Shown here piece after piece: positions 32,391 through 43,900 of a DNA stretch of 64,000 bases. The translations under genes were made by a program, and so were the position numbers. Source of the DNA: Schistocephalus solidus (lineage: Eukaryota; Platyhelminthes; Cestoda; Diphyllobothriidea; Diphyllobothriidae); contig WEDG01004275.1 of assembly GCA_017591395.1 (NCBI GenBank), positions 62,001-126,000 of the forward strand, in the 5' to 3' direction. Numbering within the stretch: the first letter of the stretch is position 1; each line of letters opens with the position of its first letter. The notes under the pieces were generated by a model. That model made no database searches, was not told the origin of the DNA, and saw only the letters and a list, made by a program, of their open reading frames with translations.

Positions 32391-34458
32391 AACTAACAAA
32401 TATAACTATTGCCATTTCTAACTTGCTTCCGTCAATACCTATCGTTTGGAATCCCTTCCTCAGTTCTCCACGTCTACCCACTGACACATGTTATAACACT
32501 CATATCTAAATTACTACCATCGGTACCTACGATTTCCAGTCCCTTAAACAATTCACCCTGACTACTCCCCGACACATTTTTTTCTACTGCCATAACTATT
32601 TTACTTATATCAATACCTTCCGTTAACATTGTGTTCCTAAGTTCCCTATGCCTACTTACCGACACAAGTCATTAATGCCATATCTAACTTCCTAACCAGT
32701 TAACCTCTCGTTAGCAGTCCCTTCAAAATTTATTATGTATACTTGGCGCAAATGTCCTTACAGCCAAATACAACTTTCTACCTACTGCACCTGCCGTTAC
32801 ATGTCCATTCCTCATTTTCACATGTCTATTTACCGGCACTGATCATTACAGCCATATCCACTTTACCACCGTTAATAACTAGGGTTAGCATTCCTTTCCT
32901 TAGTTCACCTTGTCTACTAAACGACACATGACTTACCAGCTTCATGTATTTTACAACCATCACTACCTACCGTTAGCACTTTATTCTTCAGTTGGCCATG
33001 GCTATACACCAGCACTTTTCATCACTGCCATATCTAACTTTCTAAAGTCAATAACTACCGTTCGTAGTCGCCTCCTCAATTCATCATCTCAAAACAGTGA
33101 AACAAGTATCTACAGCCATATCAAACTTACTACCACGAATACCAATCGTAACCGGTCCCCTACTCAGTTCACCATATCTACGCACCTTATATGTCATTAA
33201 TCTAATGTGTAACATACTTCCATCAATACCTACAGTTAGCTATCCGCTACTAAGTTAACCATATCTACTCATTGGCACTTTTCATCACTCCCATATCTTA
33301 CTTACTACCGCCAATAACATCCGTTTGTAATCCCTTCTTCAATTCACCATTTTTACTCACCGTGAGATGGATTTACTGTGGTTTCTATTTTACTTCTGTC
33401 AATACCCTATATTGGCACTCCGTTCCTCAGTTCACAATGGCTTATCACCGACCAACGCCATAACTGCCATATCTTACTTACTAGCGACAAAATCTGCTGT
33501 ATGCACTCCGTTCCTCAGTTCACCATGTCCAATCAAGGACACATGTCATTAATGTTTTACCTCACTTACTAAGTTCAATACTTTCCTATCTGATTCCACT
33601 CGTCAGTTCCCCAGGTCTACTCACTGACCCATTTCATTACTGACCAATCTTACTTACGTCCAGTTAAACTTTAAGAGTCCTTTCCTCAGCTCATCACGTC
33701 TTCTTACCGAGACAAAAACACGTCAATGCTGCAATTTCTGCCTTCATTAACTATCATTAGCAGTCCATTACTCAGTGCTACATATATACGCACCACATAC
33801 GTCATAACTGCCATATCTTACTAACTACCGTCAATACATACCATTATAACTCATTTTGTCAATTTACCCCGATTACTCCACGACACGTGTCTTTACTGAA
33901 ATATCAAACTTACAACTCTCAGTACCTACGATTTTCAGTCCCTTCCTCAGCTCTCCGCGAGTTCTTATGGACACATGTCATTACTGCCATATATAACTTT
34001 CTATCATCAATACCTTCCGTTAGTAGTCCCTACTCAGTTCAACATGTCTACTCATCGACATATGTCGTCACTGTCATATCTTACTAACGACCGTCAATAC
34101 CTACTCTTAGCAGTCTCTTCCTGAGCTCTCCATATCTTCGTACGGTCACATGCCATTACTGTAATATCTAACTTTATACCATAAATACCTTCCGTTGTCA
34201 TTTCCCTTCCTCATTTCACCATATCTTCTCACGACAAATTTAATTTTTGACCAGCCTTACTATCTTCCGCATATACCTACCGTTACGACTCCTTTCATCA
34301 GCTCACCATATCTACTTACCGATAGTTGTCCTTTCCGCCATATCTTCCTTCATTTACTGCCGTTAGTGTTCCTTTCTCAGTTTCACGATATTTATATACA
34401 GACACACGTCAATACTACAATTTCTGCATTCAATAACAACCGTTGCCAGCCCCTTTCT
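32391..34458 (+). repeat. Satellite block 2, monomer about 88 bp
   Basis: About 23-24 monomers of the same repeat as at 16.1 kb, in the same orientation. Monomer landmarks such as 'caccatgtc' (33,521), 'ccccaggtctactcac' (33,610) and 'catcacgtcttcttacc' (33,699) are 88-89 bp apart. One monomer carries 'cagtgctacata' (33,774-33,785), the same motif that borders the RTE insertions. Several 60-120-codon frames here are by-products of the repeat. Confidence 0.9.
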
Positions 34459-34470
34459 TAGTGCTTCATA
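34459..34470. repeat. RTE target-site motif, left outer copy
   Basis: 'tagtgcttcata' joins satellite to the 3' end of RTE unit A. It differs by one base from 'tagtgctacata' at the other outer edge (45,259-45,270). With the insert removed the two flanks rebuild a normal satellite monomer. This supports a target-site duplication. Confidence 0.7.
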
Positions 34471-36020
34471 CACGACAGTTCGACCGTCGTAGTCTGACGA
34501 TGTCCACCGTATGCTCCACACCAGGTGGTGCAGGGACGGTGACTTGCACGTGAATTAGTTTTAAGTAATAGTTGCCTTGCGCTGCAGCTACAGCACTCTC
34601 TCCTCCTCCCCCACCTGAGCCCGGTGTCAAGACAGAGTCAAGAAGACCGGAGATGGGAGAGGCGCAGGTGGCTGGCGAGGCCGGAGCCACCCTTGGGCGT
34701 GCCACCACACCTGGCTCGGATCCCACGGTGTGGGAGTGCCATAAAAGGCCACATTTAGAAGGATCCATTGCAACCTGACTCTCAGTCCGCCAGTCAGCCA
34801 CTCCACACAAAACACACATTGGGCTGACCACGTGGTCCGACTTATCCCGTCAGTTGGCAACCTTCCAAGCCACGGCTTTTAGCGCACCGTGATAGTTTTA
34901 AGAGCGTCAGATTGTTTATAGGGAGGATTTTAAGCTGAGCTGTCGACCTCACTCTCTCCCCCATCCCCACAATCAGACCACTGTCCGAGCCGGTCAGTTG
35001 TCTGATGCGGAAGCGGGCGAAGCTGCTGGTGACCTCGTCTACGTGTACTACGTACACGACCTGGCCACCCAAATACAAGCACCAGGATTTCACACAACAG
35101 GGGGTTAAACGGCTTACATCTCACATGTGTGAGATAGCCAGAGGTCACGTGAATAAGGAGCCATCGCAGCCTGACACACAGACCACCAGTCAGCCACTCC
35201 ACACAACACACATTGGACTAACTGCGAGGTCTGAGTTTAATTGTCAGTTGGCAACCTTCCAACCGCGGCACTCAACGTTACCACACTCTCTTCTCCTCCC
35301 CACCTGAGCCCGGTCTCATGATATAGTCAAGAAGACGGGAGATGGGAGAGGGCGCAGGTGGCTGGTGCGGCCGAAGCCGCCACTGGGCATACCACCACAC
35401 CTGGCTCGGATCCCACAAAGTAAGAGTGCCATAAAGACCACAGTAAGAAGGAGCCATTGCAGCCTGACTCTCAGTCCGCCAGTCAGCCACTCCACACAAA
35501 ACACACATTGGGCTGACCACGCGGTCCGAGTTATCCTGTCAGTTGGAAACCTTCCAAGCCATGGCTTTTAGCGCACCGTGATAGTTTTAAGCGCGTCAGA
35601 TTGTTTATAGTAAGGAACATGCGCTGAGCTATCGACCTCACTCTCTCCCCCACCACCACCATCAGACACTGTCCGAGCCGGTCAGTTGCCTGATGTGGGA
35701 GTAGGTGCATTGGCTGACGGATTAGCGTACCCGTCTTCGCGCGCCACAGCTGGACCTGGCCCCCATAACGCACACACCAGGATTCACAAACTCAGGGGAT
35801 ATGGAGCAGCCATCGCCGTCTGACTCCCAGTCCACTGGTCAGCCAATCGACACACACAGCACATACACTGAGTCGACGGCGTGGTCTGGTGGAAGCGTCA
35901 GATTGGCAGACTACCCAGCCACGGTTTCTAGGAAACCGTGATATACTCTGGTAAATGGTGATTGTGAGGGTGTTGTCGATGTATTGGTGTAGGTAGTGTG
36001 CGTTGATGTAGCTTAGCCTC
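34471..36020 (-). repeat. RTE unit A 3' UTR: tandem modules with hairpins
   Basis: The 3' UTR is built of two tandem ~685-bp units. Each contains two diverged ~345-bp halves, anchored at 34,594, 34,944, 35,277 and 35,635 by 'cactctctcc(tcctcc)cccacc' and, in one half-type, 'ggtcagttg'. Hairpins end the units: CACGG...CCGTG at about 34,872-34,891 and 35,560-35,580, and CACGGTTT-ctagg-AAACCGTG at about 35,921-35,941. The same layout is in unit B, so the duplication predates both insertions. Confidence 0.75.
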
Positions 36021-36027
36021 CGGTGGT

Positions 36028-37352
36028 TTACCGGAGGTTGTCGTGGAGGCGCATGTGTCCTAATAGGCCCATGCGGTGTGTATATGTACAGGAACAGTGA
36101 GGGCAGAGAAGGCGGGCGCGTCGACTGTATGTCGGAGCCCCAGGCACTGGTTCACCAGCCTCCGTGCGATGGATTCGCAGGTGACCGACCAGGCCGATGC
36201 GTGAGTTGAAGTTGCGGGCGCAGTGTGGGCACGAGAAATCGGTAGAGGCTGGGGGGATGTCATTTATGGTAGTGGGGGTGTCAGGGGTGCTAAGAATGGC
36301 AGGAGCGGAGGGTGTGCATGGTGTATCGGTGTTGTCGGCATTGTGGTGTATTCCGCTGTCATGGATGCGCATGTGACCAAATAGGCCCATGCGATGAGTG
36401 AATGCGTGAGGACAGTGAGGGCAGTGGAGGCGACGATCTTTGCTGTGTTATGGTGCTCCAGGCAATGGCTCACCGGTCTCTGTACGATGTATTCACAAGT
36501 GACCAACCAGGCCGATGCATGAGGTGAATGTCCGGTCGCATTGAGTACAGCTTAGGAGAGATTCCCTATCGCTGATGGTTGTGGTGGTGGTAGTGAAGGC
36601 GGTTGTGGTTGCGGTGGTGGGGGTAACAGGCGGTGAGTAGATGGATGTGGTCTCTATGATGGTGGGAGTAATGGAATTGATGCCAGGAGTGAGGGTGGGG
36701 AAATCAGAAGGAGGGTTGGCAGAATTTGACGTAGAAATTGGAATTTTAAGATTGTTGGTGCATTGCGTCCGAAGATGTCCAACCAGGCCGATTTGCGCGC
36801 GGAAGATGCGTTGACGGCAAGGGCATGTTGGCAGGGCCTGGGCATTGGCGGTGTTGGTCCGGGGCACTGGTGACTTTCGCGCCGCTCTTTTGGCTTTGGC
36901 GGCGGCGATCCAGTTGGCCTCATAGATTGCTGAACCAGTCTTCACTGATCTTCTCCATGCCGGTCTATCCTGCGCGAGGTCCTCCCAGGTCGCGATTTCT
37001 TCAAAGTGTCCTTGTAGCATCGTTTTTGACCTCCCTGCTGGCGAGAACCCGTAGCGACATCACCATAGAAAAGTCGTTGTGGTAGTCGCTTGTCATCCAT
37101 TCTTACCTGGTGGCCGCTCCATTGTAGTGTTGTGCCGTCAGAGCTGAGCAGTGGTGTGGACCCCTTGATACACGGGCCGTAGATTGCCTTGATGGCTTTG
37201 AAAACGTTTTTCGTTTCATTGCGGTCCGCATACCCCTGGATTTGCTCAGCCTTTCGGATCGTCCAGGCATCCTGCATCTCCCGCAGCTGTTGCTGTACAA
37301 GGCGCCGGCATCTGAAGAAGGCTGCTCTGGTGGCGTCATTTCGAAGGTCCAT
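36028..37352 (-). pseudogene. RTE unit A ORF, 3' half: RT-deleted, C2H2 zinc fingers
   Basis: The frame 37,352-36,942 runs from the post-endonuclease linker (RLVQQQLREMQDAW, GYADRNETKNVFKAIKAIYG) straight into WSGHQVRMDDKRLPQRLFYG, which in unit B lies after the whole RT. About 1.45 kb, including the FADD site, has been removed, yet the frame stays open. Downstream are C2H2 fingers of the form CPHC-x12-H-x3-H: a damaged one near 36,820 (CPCRQRIF), then fingers near 36,530, 36,400, 36,220 and 36,090, with GLVGHLRIH or GLLGHMRLH helices. A frameshift near 36,500 splits the finger region. DNA or RNA binding by the fingers is inferred from the fold. Confidence 0.75.
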
Positions 37353-37367
37353 GTAGGCTTTGTGTTT

Positions 37368-38443
37368 TCAATTCTTATCCACGAGTAAGCTGCTGATTTC
37401 GGCGTCATTGTCGTCAAACCAGTCCTGGTGTCGACGGAGTGCGCGTCCGAGAACATCGAGGGAGGTGGACTGGATGATATTTCGCAGTTGAAACCATCGT
37501 GTCTTCACGGTAGCGTTATCATCTGGAGTATGCAGGTCCTCCAGTTTCCCGGTTATTTGGTTGCTGAAATCAAAACAGAGAGCAAGCAAATTTAATAAAA
37601 GAGTATTTAACTTACATGGCGGCCTCTTACCTTGAAGCCTTCGTCGAGGTTGCAGTCGGAGCCTCATCTGGGAGATGACGAGGCGGTGATCTGTCCAACC
37701 ATCGGCATCGCGGATCGCCTTAGTTACCAGCACGTCCTGTCGATCTCGCCTCCTGACGAGAACATAGTCCAGCAGATGTCAGCGCCGCGACCGAGGGTGC
37801 ATCCACGTAGCCTTCTCCCGCGTCGGAAGGCGGAAGAAGGTGTTGGTCAGCAGGAGACGGTGTTCCGCACACGTGCGCAGAAGAAGGAAGCCGTTCTTGT
37901 TACAGCTACCGAGACCGTGGGTACCGAGCACTCCCTGCCAGGCAGCGTGGTCCGTCCCGACGCGGGCATTGCAGTCACCAAGGACAATTAACTTGTCCTC
38001 TTTCGGCATAGGTGCCAGCAAGGCGTGCAGGTCCTCGTAGAATTTGTCCTTCGCCGCATCAGAGCTCGTCATTGGGGAGCGTAGGCGCTGATGATGGTGG
38101 CGAACTGGTCTCCCCGAAGAGACAGGTGGAGGCTCATCAGGCGATCATTGATACCCTGCGACGGACAGGGCAGACGTCCCATGATGTCGTTCCGGATGGC
38201 AAAGGCAACATCAACGTCATGTCACTCTGCCTTTGGCCGGCCGCTCCAGAAGAAGGTATAGCCGGCACCCACCTCCTCCAGCTGACCCTGCTCAGAGAAT
38301 CGGGTCTCGCTGAGAGCAGCAATGTCCACCTTGTAGCGCGCCATTTCCCGAGCGACTAGCGCCGTCCTCCGTTCCGGCCGGTTTCTCCTAGGATTTTCTA
38401 AAAGGGAACGAACATTCCAGGCTGCTAGTGTGAGTGAACTCAC
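37368..38443 (-). pseudogene. RTE unit A endonuclease domain
   Basis: It starts MSSLTLAAWNVRSLLENPR (ATG at 38,443). WNVR is the first endonuclease strand and [15 protein letters not shown] carries the catalytic Glu. After a frameshift near 38,220, 38,072-37,779 holds [13 protein letters not shown] (active-site GD-x-N) and [15 protein letters not shown]. After another, 37,733-37,368 holds DGWTDHRLVISQMRL, with the terminal SDH-like motif as TDH. The protein would nick the target for TPRT. The gene is broken by two frameshifts and joins the RT-deleted 3' half. Confidence 0.8.
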
Positions 38444-39031
38444 CCGAGCAGCCTGAAGAGTATTGCGAGGGGGATGGGGACGGGGGGTATTGTTGTTTGT
38501 TTGAGTTTAACGACCGCGTAGTTTGCGATCTGCGAGCCGCGGCCGACTGCAGAAGACGTGAGACCCAGCAATTTTTTAAGGCACATTTTCTAGCCCCTTC
38601 CTCCGCGAGGAGGAAAGCAGTGCTATCCCTAAATAGGGCTGCTCGGACATCCCAGACGGCTGCCGAACTCCACTATGGGTCACGGATTTGTTTTAGTGAG
38701 AGAACGACCCGAGTTAGTCTAGGCCGCCTACGGGGTTGCTGTCGCCCCCACGGTAGGACTTTTTGAGAGGGGGAGGTGGGAAGTTCGGGAGTCAGACATA
38801 CTGGGTGTGGAGGCACACACAACACCGGAGACCCTCACCTGGTTTAGCCCGCCGGTCGTGACGGTTGCCGGGGTGTGGCCGCTGGGAAGAACCCAACTTC
38901 GAGGAGCCAGAGGTGAGAGTTCGGTACCAGTTAGAGGCGGCCACAGGAGCATTCACCACCTGTACGAGACAAATGCAGCGACCAAATGCAAGCTGTGTGG
39001 TGCTGCCCCTAACATGTACCCCCTACACCCC
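38444..39031 (-). promoter_or_regulatory. RTE unit A 5' UTR
   Basis: Non-coding leader upstream of the endonuclease ATG on the minus strand, collinear with 44,523-45,258 of unit B but without that copy's long GA-rich expansion. Shared blocks include 'gtttagcccgccggtcgtg' (38,842-38,860) and the extreme 5' end 'ccccctacacccc' on the plus strand, which abuts the target motif. An internal promoter is expected for a LINE but not demonstrated. Confidence 0.45.
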
Positions 39032-39042
39032 TAGTGCTACAT
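39032..39042. repeat. RTE target-site motif, inner copy 1
   Basis: 'tagtgctacat' lies exactly between the 5' end of unit A and the 3' end ('gacagttcg' on plus) of the short unit. It is the third of four occurrences counted across the cluster edges. Confidence 0.65.
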
Positions 39043-39407
39043 GACAGTTCGACCGTCGTAGTCCGACGATGTCTACCGCATGCTCCATGGGAAAGCGGAG
39101 CAGGGACGGTGACTTGCGCGTGATTTAGTTTAAAGTGATAGCAGATTTGCGCTGCATCTACCGCACTCTCTCCTCCTCCCCCACCTAAGCCCGGTGTCAA
39201 GACAGAGTCAAGAAGACCAGAGGCGAGAGACGAAGCAGGTGGCTGGCGCGGCTGGGTCCCCTAAGCCCTAGCCGCCCTTAGGCGTGCCACCACACCTCCA
39301 TGTTCAGCATATGTTATGGGAGCGTAACCCGAATAACGCCTGCCATGCCCTGATGTGGCCCCTGTGTTCGTCTAACGCATCTACCACGTGGCCCGTTTGG
39401 GGGGCAC
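39043..39407 (-). mobile_element. Short 365-bp RTE-tailed unit (SINE-like candidate)
   Basis: The plus-strand left ~255 bp (39,043-39,298) is the RTE 3'-terminal module, with several substitutions. The remaining ~110 bp (39,299-39,407), which is the 5' head on the minus strand, matches no other RTE sequence in the window. Target motifs border both ends. This is the layout of a non-autonomous element borrowing an RTE 3' end. A rearranged truncated RTE is the alternative. A weak box B-like GGGTTACGCTCCC is in the head, but no convincing box A. Confidence 0.4.
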
Positions 39408-39418
39408 TAGTGCTACAT
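39408..39418. repeat. RTE target-site motif, inner copy 2
   Basis: 'tagtgctacat' separates the short unit from the 3' end of unit B ('ggcagttcg' on plus). Confidence 0.65.
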
Positions 39419-40960
39419 GGCAGTTCGACCGTCAATTTCGACGAGGTCCACCGTATGCTCCACACCAGGTTGTGCAGGGACGGTGACTTGCGCGTGAATT
39501 AGTTTTAAGTGATAGTAGCCTTTCGCTGCAGCTATCGCACTCTCTCCTCCTCCCCCACCTGAGCCCGGTGTCAAGACAGAGTCAAGAAGACCGGAGATGG
39601 GAGAGGGCGCAGGTGGCTGGCGCGGCTGGAGCCGCCCCTGGGCGTGCCACCACACCTGGCTCGGATCCCACGGAGTGGGAGTGCCATAAAGGCTACATTA
39701 AGAAGGAGCCATTGCAACCTGACTCTCAGTCCGCCAGTCAGCCACTCCACACAAAACACACATTGGGCTGACCACGCGGTCCGAGTTATCCCGTCAGTTG
39801 GCAACCTTCCAAGCCACGGCTTTTAGCGCACCGTGATAGTTTCAAGCGCGTCAGATTGTTTATAGTGAGGAATATGCGCTGAGCTGTCGACCTCACTCTC
39901 TCCCCCAACCCCACAATCAGACCACTGTCCGAGCCGGTCAGTTGTCTGTTGCGGAAGCGGGCGCAGCTGCTGGCGACCTCATCTACGTGTTCTACGTACA
40001 TGACCTGGCCCCCCAAACACAAGCACCAGGATTTCACACAACAGGGGGTTAAACGGCTTACATCTCACATGTGTGAGATAGCCAGAGTCACGTAAGAAGG
40101 AGCCATCGCAGCCTGACTCTCAGACCACCAGTCAGCCACTCCACACAACACACATTGGACTAACTGCGAGGTCTGAGTGTAATTGTCAGTTGGCAACCTT
40201 CCAACCGCGGCACTCAACGTTACCGCACTCTCTTCTCCTCCTTCACCTGAGCCCGGTCTCATGACACAGTCAAGAAGACCGGAGATGGGAGAGGGCGCAG
40301 GTGGCTGGCGCGGCCGGAGCCGCCCCTGGGCGTGCCACCACACCTGGCTCGGATCCCACGGAGTGGGTGTGCCATAAAGGCTACATTAAGAAGGAGCCAT
40401 TGCAACCTGACTCTCAGTCCGCCAGTCAGCCACTCCACACAAAACACACATTGGGCTGACCACGCGGTCTGAGTTATCCCGTCAGTTGGCAACCTTCCAA
40501 GCCACGGCTTTTAGCGCCGTGATATTTTCAAGCGCGTCAGATTGTTTATAGTGAGGAATGTGCGCTGAGCTGTTGACCTCACTCTCTCCCCCACCCCCAC
40601 AGTCAGACTAATGTCCGAGCCGGTCAGTTGCCTGATGTGGGAGTGGGCGCATTGGCTGACGTATCGGCGTACCCGTCTTCGCGCGCCACAGCACGACCTG
40701 GCCCCCATAACGCACACGCCAGGATTCACTAACTCAGGGGATATGGAGGAGCCATCGCCGTTTGACTCAGTCCACTGGTCAGCCACTCGACACACAACAC
40801 ATACACTGAGCCGACGTCGTGGTCTGGTGTAAGCGTCAGATTGGCAGCCTTCCAGCCACGGTTTCTAGGAAACCGTGATATACTCAGGTACAAGGTGATT
40901 GTGAAGGTGTGGTCGATGTATTGGTGAAGATAGTGTGTTCAGATGTAGCTTAGCCTCCGG
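39419..40960 (-). repeat. RTE unit B 3' UTR: tandem modules with hairpins
   Basis: The module order is the same as in unit A, anchored at 39,537, 39,890, 40,223 and 40,576 (period about 345, dimer about 686 bp). Hairpins: CACGG...CCGTG near 39,814-39,834, CACGGC-ttttagc-GCCGTG at 40,503-40,521, and CACGGTTT-ctagg-AAACCGTG near 40,857-40,877. Another hairpin, ATCTCACA-tg-TGTGAGAT (about 40,062-40,079), is also found in unit A near 35,120-35,137. Confidence 0.75.
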
Positions 40961-40964
40961 TGGT

Positions 40965-43900
40965 TTACCGCAGGTTTTTGTGAATGCGCATGTGACCGAA
41001 AAGGCCTATGCGATGAGTGAATGCACGAATACAGTGAGGGCAGTGGAGGCGGCGATCTCTGCTGTGTGTAAGAGCTCCAGGCACTGGTTCACCAGTCTCT
41101 GTACGATGGATTCGCAAGTGACCGACCAGACCAATGCGTATGGTGAATGTGCGGTTGCAATGAGGACAGTTTAGAAGGGAGTCCCCATCGCTGATGGTGG
41201 TAATGGTGGTGACAGTGGTGGTTGTGGGGGTAACACGTGCTGAACATTGTGATTCGGTCTCGATGATGGTGGGACTAGTGGAATTGATGCCAGGGGTGAG
41301 GGTGGAGGAGTCCAAAGGAGGGTTGACAGAAGTAGACGTAGAATTTTGAATTGTCGGATTGTTGATGCATTGCTTCCGAAGATGTCCGACTAGGCCGATT
41401 CGCGCGCGGAAGGTGCGGTGACAGCGCGGGCATGTTGGAAGGGCCTGGGCATTGGCGATCTTGATCCGGGGCGCTGGTGACTTTCGTGCCACTCTTTGGT
41501 CTTGGCTGCGGCGATCCTGTTGGCTTCGTAGATTGCTGTCCCTGTCTTCACTGTTCTCCTCCAAGCCGATCGATTTCGGGCAAGGTCCTCCCAGGACTCC
41601 GGGTTGATCTGCAATTGCTTCAGGGAGGTCTTCAGAGTGTCTTTGTAGCGTCGTATTTGACCCCCTTGTCGACGAGAACCCATGGCGAGATCTCCATAGA
41701 AGAGTCGTTTGGGTAGCCTTTCGTCATCCATCCGCACAAGGTGACCGCTCCAGCGCAGTTGCAGTTGTTTCAACTGAGCGAAAATGCTGAGAATGCCTGT
41801 TCGTTCCAGCACTTCCGTGTCCGGTATCCTGTCTTGCCAACTCAGCTTTAGTATTCTGCGGAGACAGCTGAGGTGGAAGTGGTTGAGCTTTCGTGCCTGC
41901 TTTTGGTAGATTGTCCACGTCTCCGCTCCATACAGCAGCGTTGGCAATATGACAGCTTTGTACATCTTGAGTTTGGTTCTGAGGTGGAGACCATGTCGAT
42001 TCCAGACCACATTTTGCATGCGTCCAAAGGCTTGGCTGGCTTTAGCGATCCGATGGGCGATCTCATCGTCGACTTTGGTGCTGCGTGAGAAATTGCTGCC
42101 TAGATACGTGAAGGTATCTACAGATTTAAGTTGGGCGCCATTGACATTGATGTGAGCTGCGGTGCATAGAGTGTTTGGCGACGGTTGATGCATTACAACC
42201 GTTTTCTCAGTGTTGATGCGAAGTCCGAAGTTGTCACAGGTGGCAGCGAAGAGGTCCATGCTCCTTTGCATTTCCTCTTCTGTCGTTGTATTGAGTGCGC
42301 GGTCATCAGCAAATAGAAGTTCATGGATAGTCGCTGTGGAGACACGCGAGCGGAAGTGCATTCGTCATTGGTTGAGGAGTCGGCCGTCCATCCGGTAGGC
42401 GATGCGGATCCCGGGGTGTTCGTCACGGTAGGCATCCATTAACATGGCAGAGAACATGAGGCTGAACAGGGTGGGAGCCAATACGCAGCCCTGTTTCACT
42501 CCGTTGGTCACTGCGAATGCTTCAGATACTGTCCCGTTGTCAGTAACGCGCGCCATCATCCCATCGTGAAGCTGACGTACCATATGCATGAACCGTTCAG
42601 GACAGCCGAATTTCTGCATGATTTTCCACAGCCCGTCGCGATTCACCGTGTCAAAGGCTTTCGTCAGGTCCACAAAGGTAGTGTAGAGGTGAGTCCGCAT
42701 CATTTGGCACTTCTCTTGCAGCTGGCGAGCAGCGAAGATCATGTCGATTGTTCCTCTGTGTCGTCGGAAGCCGCATTTACTTTCCGGGAGCAGTCCTTGC
42801 TCCAGGTGAGCGTTCAAGCGGTTGAGAAGAATGCGGGCGAAGATCTTTCCAGCGATGTTTAGTAGCGAAATTCCTCGGTGGTTGTCACAAAGTTGGCGGT
42901 TTCTTTTCTTCTTGTAAAGGTGGACAATGGTGGCGTCTTTGAAATCCTGAGTCAATTCATCAGCTGGGGTCCACCATGCTTGTTAATCTCAGCAGGGATC
43001 TTGTCCGAGCCAGGTGCTTTCTCGCTGGAGAGTTGCTGCACTGCTCTGATGGTTTCTTGGAGAGAGGGCGGGAGATCAAGGTTGGCGTTGATTTCCACTT
43101 CAGGCAGGCGATCGATGGCGGCGTCGGAGATAGTGGAGGGCTGGTTGAGAACGATTTGAAAGTGCTCTGCCCATCGCGTCAGGATTTACGTCTTCTCAGT
43201 GAGCAGCGTCCTGCCGTCGGCACTGAGAAGAGGGGCGGCTCCTTCGACTGGAGGTCCGTAGACAGCCTTGGTGGCGGCGAAGAAGTTCTTCCATTCGTTT
43301 CGGTCCGCGTACCCTTGGATTTCCTCGGCTTTGCGCGTAATCCAGGCATCCTGCATCTCCCGCAGCCTTTGCTGTACAAGGCGGCGACTTTAGTAGAAGG
43401 CTGTCTTGTTTGCAGCGGTAGGGCGAGCGATGTAGGCTTTATGTAACTGGTTCTTTTCGACGAGCAGAGCGTTGATAGCTGCGTCTTTGTCATCGAACCA
43501 GTCTTGGTGCTGACGACGTGCGCGGCCGAGGACATCCAGGGCAGTGGATTGGATGGTGTCTCTCAGCTGACACCAGCGGTTCTCCACAGAGATGTCCGCG
43601 TCGGTGACTGGAAGGTTGGCTAGACGGTTGGCCAGTTCGTTGCTGAAATGTAGATGGTGAGCAGGCACATTCAACAAAACAGTATTCAACTTACCTTGCG
43701 GTCACTTACCTTGGGGTCTCCTGCGGGGTTGCAGACGGAGCCTGATCTTGGAGATGACGAGGCGGTGATCCGTCCATCCATCAGCATCGGGGATCGCCTT
43801 TGTCACCAACACGTCCTGTTTATCTCGCCTCCGGACGAGAACATAGTCCAAGAGGTGCCAGTGTCTCGATCGAGGATGTACCTAGGTCGCTTTTTGCCGC

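Larger units (their letters stand above)
34471..39031 (-). mobile_element. RTE-type LINE unit A, lacking its RT domain
   Basis: Minus-strand order: 5' UTR (39,031-38,444), endonuclease (38,443 to about 37,640), linker (37,733-37,140), a junction where the RT core is missing, C2H2 zinc fingers (about 36,830-36,028) and a long 3' UTR made of tandem modules (36,020-34,471). Unit B (39,419-45,258) shows what is missing. All three units in the cluster point the same way, and the same 11-12-bp motif separates them. Confidence 0.8.

Noticed and set aside
32391..34458. Regular repeats considered as a CRISPR array
   Set aside because: The units are contiguous degenerate tandem monomers without unique spacers, and the DNA is eukaryotic.
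32743..34461. Several plus-strand frames of 60-96 codons in the satellite (and similar ones at 46.2 and 47.0 kb)
   Set aside because: They follow the ~88-bp tandem monomer, whose length is not a multiple of three; no frame is conserved from monomer to monomer.
34572..35571. Multiple 60-120-codon frames on both strands around 34.5-35.8 and 39.4-40.8 kb
   Set aside because: They recur with the ~345-bp modules of the RTE 3' UTR on both strands; GC-rich repeats keep frames open without coding signal.
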